A stretch of DNA of 47,732 bases from Plastoroseomonas hellenica (GTDB taxonomy: Bacteria > Pseudomonadota > Alphaproteobacteria > Acetobacterales > Acetobacteraceae): positions 1 to 47,732 of the forward strand of contig NZ_JAAGBB010000045.1 of NCBI RefSeq assembly GCF_018129085.1. Reading direction: 5' to 3'. Below the pieces are notes generated by a model. The model had not been told where the DNA came from. It saw only the letters and a program-made list of their open reading frames with translations, and did not search any database. Shown here piece after piece: positions 24,814-34,606 of this stretch. The position numbers and the translations under genes are program-made. Numbering within the stretch: the stretch's first letter is position 1; each line of letters begins with the position of its first letter.

Positions 24814-25485
24814 ATGCGCAACAGCTTCGCACCCCTGTCCATCTCGAGCCTGGCGCCTGTCGCCGAGCCCGGGCGCTCGCGCGCCATGCCGGTCACAGGG
24901 TTCGCCCCGTCCTTCCGGTCGTCGTCGCCGCCGGTGCCGACGGATCCGGCGGCGCTGCTGGCCGAGGCCATGGAGGCCGCGCGCGTCGTGGCGCGTGAGG
25001 AAGGCCACGCCGAAGGCCACGCCGCGGCGTTGGCGGAAGTGGCGAATGCCCAGGATGCCGTGATCGCGGCCGCGCTGGCCACGCTGCCCTCCGCCCTGGC
25101 CCGGCTGACCGAGGCCGCCGGCAATGCCGCGCGGGAGGAGGCCAGGACCCTTGCGGGGATCGTCCTCACCGCGTTCGACGCGGCGCTGCCGGCCGCCGCC
25201 ACCCGCGCGACCCCGGATGCCGCGGCCTACCTCGCCGCACGCCTGGCGCCGCTGCTGGAGCAGGAGACGCGCGTCACGCTGCACGTTGCGCCCGAGCTGG
25301 CGGAGGCAGTCGCCGCGCGCATCGCCGATCCGCGCCTGGCTGTGGTGCCTGATACCCGCCAGCCGCCCGGGGACCTGCGCGCAGAATGGCGCGGCGGCAC
25401 AGCCTCCTTCGACCTCGCGGCGCGTCGCGCCGCGATCCGCAGCGCCCTGGCCGAGGCCGGGCTCGCCCTGGAGAATGACCCATGA
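24814..25485 (+). CDS. fliH: FliH-type flagellar export regulator (FlbE)
   Basis: A 223-residue protein with weak overall conservation but clear context. A proline/serine-rich N-terminus is followed by a glycine/alanine-patterned helix (AREEGHAEGHAAALAEV), the usual FliH/YscL helical repeat, and a C-terminal domain with THVAPELAEAV-like and WRGGTASFDLAARRAAI segments. FliH dimers bind the export ATPase FliI and FliN. It sits between fliG and fliN as flbE does in Caulobacter; fliI is not in the window. It ends overlapping fliN by 4 bp. Confidence 0.8.
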   Translation: MRNSFAPLSISSLAPVAEPGRSRAMPVTGFAPSFRSSSPPVPTDPAALLAEAMEAARVVAREEGHAEGHAAALAEVANAQDAVIAAALATLPSALARLTEAAGNAAREEARTLAGIVLTAFDAALPAAATRATPDAAAYLAARLAPLLEQETRVTLHVAPELAEAVAARIADPRLAVVPDTRQPPGDLRAEWRGGTASFDLAARRAAIRSALAEAGLALENDP

Positions 25486-25799
25486 CGGGTGACAATGTCT
25501 TCGAACCGGTGTCGGCCGTGACCGACGAAGCCCGCAGCGGCTCCGCCGCACGGGAACTGGAAGCGGTCTACGATATCCCGGTCCAGATCAGCGCCGTGCT
25601 CGGCCGTGCCACCATGCAGGTCAGCCAGCTCCTGAAGCTCGGCCGCGGCGCCGTCGTGGAGCTCGACCGCAAGCTCGGCGAAGCGGTCGACATCTATGTC
25701 AACAACCGCCTGGTCGCGCGCGGCGAGGTGGTGATGGTGGACGACAACCGACTGGGCATCACGATGACCGAAATCGTGAAGTCGGATCGCGGCCTTTAG
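25482..25799 (+). CDS. fliN: FliN, flagellar motor switch protein
   Basis: The 105-residue protein consists almost entirely of the SpoA/FliN domain: YDIPVQISAVLGRATMQVSQLLKLGRGAVVELDRKLGEAVDIYVNNRLVARGEVVMVDDNRLGITMTEIV. This is the canonical FliN ending. It forms the lower C-ring and docks FliH during export. Its ATG overlaps the fliH stop. Length is typical of FliN proteins of this order. Confidence 0.95.
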   Translation: MTGDNVFEPVSAVTDEARSGSAARELEAVYDIPVQISAVLGRATMQVSQLLKLGRGAVVELDRKLGEAVDIYVNNRLVARGEVVMVDDNRLGITMTEIVKSDRGL

Positions 25800-25803
25800 C
25801 ACC

Positions 25804-27195
<1,392 letters not shown>

Positions 27196-27201
27196 TTTAG
27201 A

Positions 27202-29268
27202 ATGGGGAGCATCGCGCTGCCCGGCTGGCTCGGGCGGATGACGCCGGGCAGCGACGTGGCGCTGGCGCTCGGCGTCGCCGCGCTGCTCGTGGTGCTGGTG
27301 GTGCCGCTGCCGGTGGTGCTGCTGGATCTCGGCCTAGCGATCTCCATCACCCTCTCGGTGCTGGTCCTGATGACCGCGCTGTTCCTGGCCCGACCGCTCG
27401 ACTTCACCTCCTTCCCGACACTGCTGCTGCTGAGCACGCTCCTGCGCCTCGCGCTCAATGTCGCGACGACGCGCACCATCCTGACCCATGGGCATGAGGG
27501 GCATCAGGCGGCAGGCCATGTCGTCTCGGCCTTCGGCGGCTTCCTGATGGGCGGCGACGTGGTGGTGGGCTTCATCGTCTTCGCCATCCTGCTGGTCGTG
27601 AACTTCATGGTGGTCAGCAAGGGCTCCGGCCGCATCGCGGAAGTCGCGGCGCGGTTCAGCCTGGACGCCATGCCCGGCAAGCAGATGGCGATCGACGCCG
27701 ACCTCTCTTCCGGCATGATCGAGGAAAATGAGGCGCGGCGACGCCGCAAGGAGCTGGAGGAGGAGACCGGCTTCTATGGCGCCATGGACGGTGCCGCGAA
27801 ATTCGTGCGCGGCGACGCGATCGCCGGCCTGATCATCACCGTCATCAACCTGCTCGGCGGCATCGCGATCGGCGTCGCGCGCCAGGGGATGCCCTTCGCC
27901 GACGCGGTCGAGACCTTCACCGTGCTGACGGTCGGCGACGGGCTGGTCAGCCAGATCCCGGCGCTGCTGGTCTCGATCGCCGCCGGCATCGTGGTGACCA
28001 AGGGCAGCGCCGAGGGCAGTGCCGACAAGGCGCTGATCGGGCAGCTCGGCGCCGGCTGGAAGCCGATGGCGCTCGCCTCCGGCGGCGCGGTGCTGATGGG
28101 GCTGCTGCCGGGCATGCCGCTGCTGCCCTTCTTCGGCCTGGCCGGTGCCGCGGGCTATGCCGCCTGGCGCAAGCGTGCCGAGGAGACGGCGATGGTGGAG
28201 GCGCTCGCCACCCCGCCCCCTGTGGCCGCCACCGAAGCACCGCTGGCGGAGTCCATGCGCATGGACATGCTGCGGCTGGAACTCGGCTATGGCCTGCTCT
28301 CGCTCGCCGCCGGGGAGGCGCCGCGGCTCACCGAGCAGATCCGCGGGCTGCGCCGCGCCATCGCGACGGAGATGGGCTTCGTGCTGCCTTCCGTGCGCGT
28401 GCAGGACAATCTCCAGCTCCCGCCCGACACCTATGTGATCCGGCTGAAGGAAGTGGAGGTCGGGCGCGGCCAGCTTCGCCCGCCGATGCTGCTGGCGATC
28501 GACCCCGGCAACGCCATCCAGGATCTGCCCGGCCACCGCACGGTGGAACCGACCTTTGGCCTGCCCGCCCTCTGGATCGAGGAGACGAAGCGGGAGGAGG
28601 CGCTGTCGCGCGGCGCCACGGTCGTCGATTGCGCGGGTGTCATCGCGACCCACCTGACCGAGCTGGTGCGGGAGAACATGGCCGAGCTGCTCTCCTTCGC
28701 GGAGACGCAGAAGCTGCTCGACGAGTTGCCGCGCGAGCAGCAGAAGCTGGTCTCGGACCTGGTGCCGGCCCAGATCAGCCTCGGCAGCGTCCAGCGCGTG
28801 CTGCAGGCCCTGCTGGCCGAGCGTGTGTCGGTCCGCGACCTGCCGACAGTGCTGGAGGGCATCCAGGAAGCCTGCGCCGGCGGCGCCCGAGCGGTGCAAT
28901 CCATCACCGCCATCGTGCGGGCGCGGCTGGCGCGGCAGATCACCGACCAGGCGCGGGGGCCAGGCGGCTACGTGCCGATGATCACGCTCGGCGTCGAATG
29001 GGAGACCGCCTTCGCGGAAGCCCTGGTCGGTCCGCCGGAGGAGCGGCAGCTCGCCATCGCGCCATCGCGCCTCGGCGAATTCATGCAGCGCGTGCGCGAT
29101 CTCTTCGACGCCGCGACCGCGCAAGGGGAGCAGCCGGTGCTGGTCTGCTCCTCCGGTATCCGCGCCCATGTGCGAGCCATCGTGGAGCGGTTCCGGCCAT
29201 CGACCACGGTCCTGGCGCAGACCGAGATCCACCCGCGCGCCCGTATCCGCACCATCGGCAGCCTGTAG
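27202..29268 (+). CDS. flhA: FlhA, flagellar type III export gate protein
   Basis: The 688-residue export-gate component has about eight N-terminal membrane helices. The FHIPEP-family signature (RFSLDAMPGKQMAIDADLSSGMI) is near 151-173, and a long C-terminal cytoplasmic domain follows from about 330 (PSVRVQDNLQLPPDTYVIRLKEVEVG, then VVDCAGVIATHLTELVREN). It forms the nonameric ring that receives chaperone-bound substrates. It closes the fliF operon, 6 bp after flbD, and converges with the metalloprotease gene only 4 bp away. flhB and fliPQR are not in the window. Confidence 0.95.
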   Translation: MGSIALPGWLGRMTPGSDVALALGVAALLVVLVVPLPVVLLDLGLAISITLSVLVLMTALFLARPLDFTSFPTLLLLSTLLRLALNVATTRTILTHGHEGHQAAGHVVSAFGGFLMGGDVVVGFIVFAILLVVNFMVVSKGSGRIAEVAARFSLDAMPGKQMAIDADLSSGMIEENEARRRRKELEEETGFYGAMDGAAKFVRGDAIAGLIITVINLLGGIAIGVARQGMPFADAVETFTVLTVGDGLVSQIPALLVSIAAGIVVTKGSAEGSADKALIGQLGAGWKPMALASGGAVLMGLLPGMPLLPFFGLAGAAGYAAWRKRAEETAMVEALATPPPVAATEAPLAESMRMDMLRLELGYGLLSLAAGEAPRLTEQIRGLRRAIATEMGFVLPSVRVQDNLQLPPDTYVIRLKEVEVGRGQLRPPMLLAIDPGNAIQDLPGHRTVEPTFGLPALWIEETKREEALSRGATVVDCAGVIATHLTELVRENMAELLSFAETQKLLDELPREQQKLVSDLVPAQISLGSVQRVLQALLAERVSVRDLPTVLEGIQEACAGGARAVQSITAIVRARLARQITDQARGPGGYVPMITLGVEWETAFAEALVGPPEERQLAIAPSRLGEFMQRVRDLFDAATAQGEQPVLVCSSGIRAHVRAIVERFRPSTTVLAQTEIHPRARIRTIGSL

Positions 29269-29272
29269 GCGC

Positions 29273-30217
29273 TCAGCGCGCCAGCGCCAGGATCTCGCGC
29301 CGGGTCAGGGCTTCGGCCTCGGTAGCCGGCAGACGCGCCAGCGCAGCGAGGTCCCGTCCCTGCGCCGCGGCGCGCTGTGCGATCACCCAGCCCAGCACAT
29401 AGCCGCTGCGCGCCGGGATGTCGCCGCGGTAGTCATAAGCGAGGTAGCGGGCCCGCGTCGCATTGGCGGTCGCGCCGAGCACCGGCGGCAGCTCTGCCGC
29501 GACGCGTGCGATCACCTCCGGCCCGATCGCCGCCAGGGCCGCATCGCCGAGCAGCACGCGAAGGCGCGTGGCATCCGGGTTCAGCACTGCGCTGGCATGT
29601 ACGGCGAGCCCTTCCTTCCAGATACCGAGCCAGAGCGGGTCGCCCGCCGGCAGGAGCAGCGTCGGGTTCACCTGATGGTGGTAGAGATGGAAGGATTCAT
29701 GGTCGAGCAGGATGCCGAGATCGGCGTCCGCGCCGTGCAGCCTGACCACGCCGTCCAGGCCAACGAACAGCACGATGCGGTCGCGCCACATCCGGACACG
29801 GGCGTCGAAATAGTAGAAGGACGGCAGGATGGTGACCGGCGCATCATCCACGGCATCCGGCAGCGCGCGGCGGAACCGCGCCGCATGCGCCTGCCAGAGC
29901 GCCGGGAACTGCGCGGACAGCCGGCGGACGGCGGCGGCCATCGGGTCGAAGACCTGCAACCAGCGCACGAAGTCGACACGGCCGATGCCGGCGCCGCGAT
30001 AAGCCTCGATCTCTGGGGTGAAGAAGCCCTCGACGATCGCCCGGCCGCGCTCCTCGACGGTGCCGCCGGCGGCGCGGTCATGGACCGCCCAGAAGGCTGG
30101 CATAAGGTCGCGGGCCGCCCCGGCCTGCGCTGCCGCTCCGCCGATTCGCAGACCAGCCAGCGGCGCGCCGAGGAGAAGGCGCAGGCATCCCCGGCGTTGG
30201 ATACGGCCCAGGTCCAT
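29273..30217 (-). CDS. Putative secreted zinc metalloprotease (HExxH)
   Basis: The 314-residue protein has a twin-arginine-like signal region (RIQRRGCLRLLLGAPLAGL, followed by AAAQA near 31). It carries the zinc-binding motif HESFH (H173, E174, H177) in GILLDHESFHLYHHQ. A downstream WKEGLAVHAS supplies a glutamate placed as in gluzincin-type (DUF2268-like) proteases. The family is uncertain, but a metallopeptidase fold outside the cytoplasm is likely. It lies alone on the minus strand between the flhA and flhF operons. A role in flagellar or envelope remodelling is only a contextual guess. Confidence 0.65.
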   Translation of the reverse strand: MDLGRIQRRGCLRLLLGAPLAGLRIGGAAAQAGAARDLMPAFWAVHDRAAGGTVEERGRAIVEGFFTPEIEAYRGAGIGRVDFVRWLQVFDPMAAAVRRLSAQFPALWQAHAARFRRALPDAVDDAPVTILPSFYYFDARVRMWRDRIVLFVGLDGVVRLHGADADLGILLDHESFHLYHHQVNPTLLLPAGDPLWLGIWKEGLAVHASAVLNPDATRLRVLLGDAALAAIGPEVIARVAAELPPVLGATANATRARYLAYDYRGDIPARSGYVLGWVIAQRAAAQGRDLAALARLPATEAEALTRREILALAR

Positions 30218-30282
30218 CCGATGCTCCCCTGCGCGCCGGATCAGTAACGCTTGTACAATCTCTGTTGTCTAGGTTGCGCGCC

Positions 30283-31185
30283 ATGCGGCTGAAGCTGTTC
30301 CGTGCACCAGCGATCAATGAGGCGATGGCCGAGATTCGGGCCACGCTTGGCGCCGATGCGATCATCCTCTCGACCCGCCGCATCGCCGGCGGGGTCGAGG
30401 TGACGGTCGCGCTGGAGCCGGAAGAGCCGCTGCTGATCCTGCCTGACGCGCCCCAAGCGATGGCGCCACAGGGGCCGCTCGGCTTCCACAACCCGCCGGG
30501 ATGGCTGGCGCAACGCCTGACCGGCGGCCCGCTGGAGGAACAGCTTGCCCGCGCCCTGGTCTTCGCGCCGCTGCCCGATGGCATCAGGCCCATCCTGCTC
30601 GCCGGTCCGCCGGGCGCCGGCAAGACGCTGACCTGCGCGAAGCTCGCTACACGGATGGCAATGGCCGGCCACCCCCCACTGGTCGCGACCGCGGATGGGC
30701 AGCGCGCCGGCGCCGCCGAGCAGCTCGCCGCCTTCACCCGCCTGCTCGGCCTGCCGCTCGCCGTGGCGCCGACACCGGCAACGCTTGCCAAGGCGTTGGC
30801 GCGGCGCGTGGAAGGGCAGCCGGTGCTGATCGACACCGCCGGCTGCGATCCGCTCGACCCTGTGCAGGCAGTGGCGCTGAAGCGCCTCGCCCAGGTGGCG
30901 GAGGCCGAGATCGTCGCGGTGCTGCCGGCCGGGATGGATGCCGCCGAGGCCGCCGACCTCGCCCGCGCCTTCGCGGCCCTTGGCGCACGGCACCTGATCC
31001 CGACACGGCTCGATGTCGCGCGGCGGCTCGGCGGTGTGCTGGCCGCCGCCGCTGCCGGACCGCTGGCGCTCGCCGAAGCCGGCACCGGCCCCGATGTCGT
31101 GGGCGGGCTGATGCCCCTCGATCCCAATTCACTCGCCGAAGCGCTCCGCGCCGGCCCCCGCCGCGCCGCACCGGAGGCCGCATGA
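30283..31185 (+). CDS. flhF: FlhF, flagellar SRP-like GTPase (short form)
   Basis: The 300-residue protein opens with the FlhF-specific MRLKLFRAPAINEAMAEIRATLGADAIILSTRRI. It carries Walker A GPPGAGKT (108-115), a DTAG motif (IDTAGCDPLD) and a C-terminal TRLD in place of TKLD. The linker between the N-terminal segment and the GTPase core is much shorter than in the 400-500-residue FlhF of many bacteria. FlhF sets flagellar placement, usually polar. The ATG at 30283 matches the family start; an upstream TTG is possible. It overlaps the next gene by 4 bp. Confidence 0.88.
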   Translation: MRLKLFRAPAINEAMAEIRATLGADAIILSTRRIAGGVEVTVALEPEEPLLILPDAPQAMAPQGPLGFHNPPGWLAQRLTGGPLEEQLARALVFAPLPDGIRPILLAGPPGAGKTLTCAKLATRMAMAGHPPLVATADGQRAGAAEQLAAFTRLLGLPLAVAPTPATLAKALARRVEGQPVLIDTAGCDPLDPVQAVALKRLAQVAEAEIVAVLPAGMDAAEAADLARAFAALGARHLIPTRLDVARRLGGVLAAAAAGPLALAEAGTGPDVVGGLMPLDPNSLAEALRAGPRRAAPEAA

Positions 31186-31967
31186 CCCCGCGCCCAGCCC
31201 TCGCCGTCCTGCCGCCCACCATTCCATCCCGGGGCGGCCGCGTCCTCGCCGTCGCCTCCGGCAAGGGCGGCGTCGGCAAGACCTGCGTCGCGATCGGGCT
31301 CGCGCATGCGCTGGCGCAGCGTGGGCAACGGGTGCTGCTGCTGGATGGCGATCTCGGCCTTGCAAATGTGGATGTGCAGCTCGGTCTGACGCCGCTGCAT
31401 GACCTCGGCGCGGTGCTCGGCGGCCGCGTGGTGCTGGAGCAGGCGGTGCTGCGCTATGCCGGCGGCTTCGATATCCTGGCCGGGCGCTCCGGCAGCGGCG
31501 CGCTCGCCGGGCTGTCGCTGGCGGCGCTCGAGGCGGTGCTGGCCCTGGTGCGGCGCGCGGCGACGCTCTGGGATGTGGTGGTCGTCGATCTCGGCGCCGG
31601 GCTCGATCCGCCGCAGCGCCGGCTGGCGGCGGCGGCCGACACGCTGCTGGTGCTGGCGACCGATGAACCCACCAGCATCACCGACGCCTATGCCGTGCTG
31701 AAGCTGCACGCGATGGACGCGCCGGGCGGCGATGCCCGGATCATCGTCAACCAGGCCGCCGATGCCGGCGCAGGAACGCGCACCCACGCGACGCTGACCC
31801 GCGCCACCGAGGCCTTCCTGAAGCGCAGCGTGCCGCTCGCGGGCGTGGTGCGGCGGGATTCGAAGATGAAGGACGCAATCCGCCACCAGGCCTCGCTGCT
31901 GACCCGGCACCCCGGCAGCGCCGCCGCCCAGGACATCGAGGCCCTGGCAGCCAGCCTGCTGACCTGA
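31182..31967 (+). CDS. fleN: FleN/FlhG-type MinD-like ATPase
   Basis: The 261-residue ParA/MinD family ATPase has the deviant Walker A SGKGGVGKT (26-34), a DGDLGLANVDVQLGL segment and VVVDLGAGL as Walker B. A short non-conserved leader precedes the P-loop. FleN partners FlhF to limit flagellar number. Its start overlaps flhF (ATGA), confirming the pair. The C-terminus is shorter than in some relatives and lacks an obvious amphipathic membrane helix. Gene symbol by analogy; ylxH and flhG are used for the same family. Confidence 0.88.
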   Translation: MTPRPALAVLPPTIPSRGGRVLAVASGKGGVGKTCVAIGLAHALAQRGQRVLLLDGDLGLANVDVQLGLTPLHDLGAVLGGRVVLEQAVLRYAGGFDILAGRSGSGALAGLSLAALEAVLALVRRAATLWDVVVVDLGAGLDPPQRRLAAAADTLLVLATDEPTSITDAYAVLKLHAMDAPGGDARIIVNQAADAGAGTRTHATLTRATEAFLKRSVPLAGVVRRDSKMKDAIRHQASLLTRHPGSAAAQDIEALAASLLT

Positions 31968-31969
31968 GC

Positions 31970-32150
31970 GGGCCCTGGCCCCGATCAGAAGCGCGGCCGC
32001 AGGCCGCCACCCATCTCTGCGGAGCGAGGCGAAGCCGATGCTCCGAGGCCGCGAATGCGGCCCCGCGCGCGACCGACAGTTGCCGTGCCAATGCGCCCTG
32101 ACAGCGCGGAAGCCAAGCCGCCGGAGGCGGCGCCCGGCGTCTGAGGACAA
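31970..32150 (-). repeat. Dispersed intergenic hairpin repeat, copy B
   Basis: Inverted copy of the family filling the space between the convergent fleN and DUF1491 genes. On the minus strand it begins TGTCCTCAGACGCC next to the DUF1491 stop and runs through CTTGGCTTCCGCGCTGTCAGGG. The invariant core hairpin is at 32047-32062, and GCGGCCTGCGGCCGC and a GGGCCAGGGCCC dyad follow. It may also serve as terminator for one or both genes; a TTTTTT run lies at its DUF1491 end. Confidence 0.8.
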
Positions 32151-32158
32151 AAAAGCCG

Positions 32159-32491
32159 CTAAATAATCTTCCCCTCGAAGGGGGGAAGAAAATCGGGCGC
32201 CTCGAACTCCACCACCCAGAGATCGGGGTCGCGCGCGACCTGGCGGGCGATATAGGCCTCGGCGTCCGGCTCGGGGACCGGGGCGGCGCCGGTGCCGCGC
32301 ATCCAGGCGCTGCGGCCTTCGGCATCCCGCACCTGGGCCAGCACAACGGCTTCGCCGCGCCCGAGCAGCACGCAGAGGATCCCCCCCGCATCGGGATCGC
32401 CCTTGCGCAGCACCGCCGCCGGGCGGCCTGCGATGTCGGACATCCGGGTTGCCATGGAGACCCAGAGCCCTGCTTTTACACGCGCTTCCAT
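32159..32491 (-). CDS. DUF1491 family protein
   Basis: About 110 residues with the DUF1491 pattern: an N-terminal KAGLWVSMATRMSDIAGRPAAVLRKGDPDAGGILCVLLG and a C-terminal DAEAYIARQVARDPDLWVVEFE. Small, soluble, no known function; common in alphaproteobacteria. The start ATG at 32491 was preferred because the family begins close to KAGLW; a TTG at 32527 with an upstream G-run would add 12 residues. It stands alone between repeat copy B and the divergent small gene. Confidence 0.8.
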   Translation of the reverse strand: MEARVKAGLWVSMATRMSDIAGRPAAVLRKGDPDAGGILCVLLGRGEAVVLAQVRDAEGRSAWMRGTGAAPVPEPDAEAYIARQVARDPDLWVVEFEAPDFLPPFEGKII

Positions 32492-32682
32492 GGGGCGGGA
32501 CACTCGCAGGATCGGCGGCGCGCGCAACCCCCCTTGCCGAGGCTCCGTCCATCGGCGAGATAGCGCGCCTGGAGCAGGTCGTCGGAGGGCTCATCGCCCG
32601 GAGGCGTGAATCTGCTCGCGGACATTGGCTGGACCGGGGCCGCGCCGAGGGCGCGAGGACGGGCCGGCATCGCGAGGGTGCC

Positions 32683-32904
32683 ATGGCGGACAGGAAGCTC
32701 ACGGAGGGTCAGCGCGCCTATGAGGCGAAGCGCGCCGCCAAGGCAGGGGTGAGCCTCGACAAATGGCTCGCCGACAAGGAGAAGCGGGAGAAGGCGGAGG
32801 CTGCCGCGGCGGCGAAGGTTGCCCGCGCGCAAACGGAAGCGGCGGCTCCGAAGAAGCCGGGTTTCCTTTCCCGCCTGCTGGAAAAGGCCAACAAGCCGAT
32901 CTGA
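32683..32904 (+). CDS. Small conserved charged protein (73 residues)
   Basis: A small highly charged protein, MADRKLTEGQRAYEAKRAA at the start, then a lysine/glutamate/alanine-rich helix with coiled-coil character (about 30-55). The tail contains KKPGFLSRLLEKANK. Neither a signal peptide nor a membrane helix is present. The start at 32683 follows GAGGGTGCC. The N-terminal motif GQRAYEAKRAAKAG resembles small hypothetical proteins of alphaproteobacteria, but no function is known. It converges with cytochrome b561. Confidence 0.7.
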   Translation: MADRKLTEGQRAYEAKRAAKAGVSLDKWLADKEKREKAEAAAAAKVARAQTEAAAPKKPGFLSRLLEKANKPI

Positions 32905-32943
32905 CCGCCTGGCGCCGGCCGGCCGTCGAGCGCTTCGCTGCCG

Positions 32944-33522
32944 CTACAGCATCCTGAGCAGGGTGCCGTCGCGACGGAGCACATGGTGGAACAAGGCGCC
33001 GCCGATATGGGCAGAGAGCAACCCCAGCAGCGTCCAGGCGACGATGGTGTGGAAGGTCTGCAGCCAGCCGGCCAGCCACTCATTGGCTTCCATGTATTTC
33101 GGCAGGTTGATGAAGCCGAGATAGGCGGTCTCGCCCTGCAGCGGGAAACCCCAGGCATTGGTGGCCAGGAAGCCGAGGATCGGCTGCAGGATCAGCACCG
33201 CATAGAGGGCGTGATGGACGCCCGCCGCCACCCTGCGCATCAGTGCCGGCACATGGTCGGGCAGCGCCGGCGGCGGGCTGAGCTGGCGCCAGGCCAGGCG
33301 CAGGATGGCGACGAAGAGGATGGTCAGGCCGGCCGATTCATGGATGGCGTAGAAGGCCATCTTGCTCTCGTCCTTGACGTGCCCGATGACGAAGCCGACC
33401 GGCAACGCCACCGCGATCAGCAGCACCGTCGTCCAATGGAAGAGTTTCGCGATGGCGCCGTACTGGCCATCCGGGTGCGTGGCATCGATCCGCGCGACGC
33501 GCGGACTCAGGCTGGCATCCAT
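32944..33522 (-). CDS. Cytochrome b561-type membrane protein
   Basis: The 192-residue protein has four membrane helices and the b561 histidine arrangement: KLFHWTTVLL in helix 1, AIHESAGLTILFVAILRL in helix 2, VHHALYAVLILQPILG in helix 3, and HTIVAWTLLGLLSAHIGGALFHHVLRRDG in helix 4. These ligate two b haems. Prokaryotic members move electrons from quinol, often to superoxide or to periplasmic partners. ATG 33522 follows AGGGAG. It is divergent from the DUF429-like gene with only 34 bp between starts. Confidence 0.92.
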   Translation of the reverse strand: MDASLSPRVARIDATHPDGQYGAIAKLFHWTTVLLIAVALPVGFVIGHVKDESKMAFYAIHESAGLTILFVAILRLAWRQLSPPPALPDHVPALMRRVAAGVHHALYAVLILQPILGFLATNAWGFPLQGETAYLGFINLPKYMEANEWLAGWLQTFHTIVAWTLLGLLSAHIGGALFHHVLRRDGTLLRML

Positions 33523-33556
33523 GCGGTATCTCCCTGTATGGGCTTCGGCGATCACT

Positions 33557-34495
33557 ATGGCACAGGCAATGATCGCGGCTCATGCCGATTGGAGCACGGA
33601 TCCGCGTAAGCGCTGGGTCAGCATCGCCCGCCGGGACGCGGGCGGCTGGCGGGCTGAGGCACCTCAGCCGGTCGGCGATCCCGCGGCGCTGGTGGCGCGG
33701 CTGCTGGCCGAGGGCGTGCCGCTGGCGCTCGGCCTCGATCTGCCGCTCGGCGTGCCGCGCGCCTATGCGGAGGCCGCGGGCATCGGCTTCTTCCCGGATT
33801 TCCTGCGCGGCCTCGCGGCCAGCCCCGGCTTCTTCACGGTGAATGCCGGGCTCGACGGGCTGGCGCTCGGCCGCCCCTTCTACCCGGTGCGCGGCATCAA
33901 GGGCATGACCCGGGCCGCGCACGCGGCGGCACTCGGCTTCGCCGGCGCGGCGGCCCTGTCGCGCCTCTGCGACCGCGCGACGGCGGAGCGGCCGGCGGGG
34001 GCGCCGGTGTTCTGGACGCTCGGCGCCAACCAGTCGGGCAAGGCGGCGATCGCCGCCTGGCGGGATTGGCTGGCGCCGGCGCTCGCCGCGGGCGGGCCGC
34101 TGCGGCTCTGGCCGTTCGAGGGGCCGCTGGCGACGTTGCTGGCCCCCGGCACGGCTGTGATCGCTGAGGTCTATCCGGCCGAGGCTCTCCGCCATTGCGG
34201 CATCCGCCTCGCCGGTAGCAAGCGCGTGCGGGCGGACCGCGCCGCCGCCGCCGAGGGGCTGCAGGCCGCCATGATGGCCCGGCGGGTGGCGCCTTGCCCC
34301 GCCCTGACGGAGGCTGTCCGGCTCGGCTTCGGCGCCGATGCGGCAGGTGAGGACCGCTTCGATTCCGTCATCGGGCTGCTCGGCCTGATCGGGGTACTGG
34401 ACGGGCTGCGGCCTGACTTCGTGCCCGAGGATCCGGCGATACGGCGGATCGAAGGCTGGGTGCTCGGCCAGACCGCCCTGCCCCGCCCCCTTTGA
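33557..34495 (+). CDS. DUF429-like putative nuclease
   Basis: A 312-residue protein with scattered acidic motifs that fit an RNase-H-like DUF429 fold: HADWSTDPRKRW at the start, LALGLDLPLGVPRAYA near 55, AEVYPAEALRHCGI near 205 and GEDRFDSVIGLLGLIGVLDGL near 270. The EVYPAE and final DxxD-type motifs are the best evidence. Catalysis is not proven for the family. ATG 33557 is one of two close starts (the other is 33569). The gene ends inside the first unit of a 29-bp tandem repeat, so its last codons are part of that repeat. Confidence 0.6.
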   Translation: MAQAMIAAHADWSTDPRKRWVSIARRDAGGWRAEAPQPVGDPAALVARLLAEGVPLALGLDLPLGVPRAYAEAAGIGFFPDFLRGLAASPGFFTVNAGLDGLALGRPFYPVRGIKGMTRAAHAAALGFAGAAALSRLCDRATAERPAGAPVFWTLGANQSGKAAIAAWRDWLAPALAAGGPLRLWPFEGPLATLLAPGTAVIAEVYPAEALRHCGIRLAGSKRVRADRAAAAEGLQAAMMARRVAPCPALTEAVRLGFGADAAGEDRFDSVIGLLGLIGVLDGLRPDFVPEDPAIRRIEGWVLGQTALPRPL

Positions 34496-34572
34496 CGGCC
34501 GCGCCTGACGGCGCCCCCCTTTGACGGCCGCGCCTGGCGGCGCCCCCCTTTGACGGCCGCGCCTGGCGGCGC
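34485..34572 (+). repeat. 29-bp tandem repeat, three units
   Basis: The segment CCCCTTTGACGGCCGCGCC recurs at a 29-bp period (TTTGACGGCC starts at 34491, 34520 and 34549). Each unit has an internal GCCGC-N5-GCGGC hairpin, slightly degraded in unit 1. The TGA in unit 1 is the stop codon of the DUF429-like gene, so the repeat arose from or captured that gene's 3' end. It ends 35 bp before the next start codon. Confidence 0.9.
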
Positions 34573-34606
34573 GAGGCTCCCCCCGCCTTCACACGGAACC
34601 AAAACC

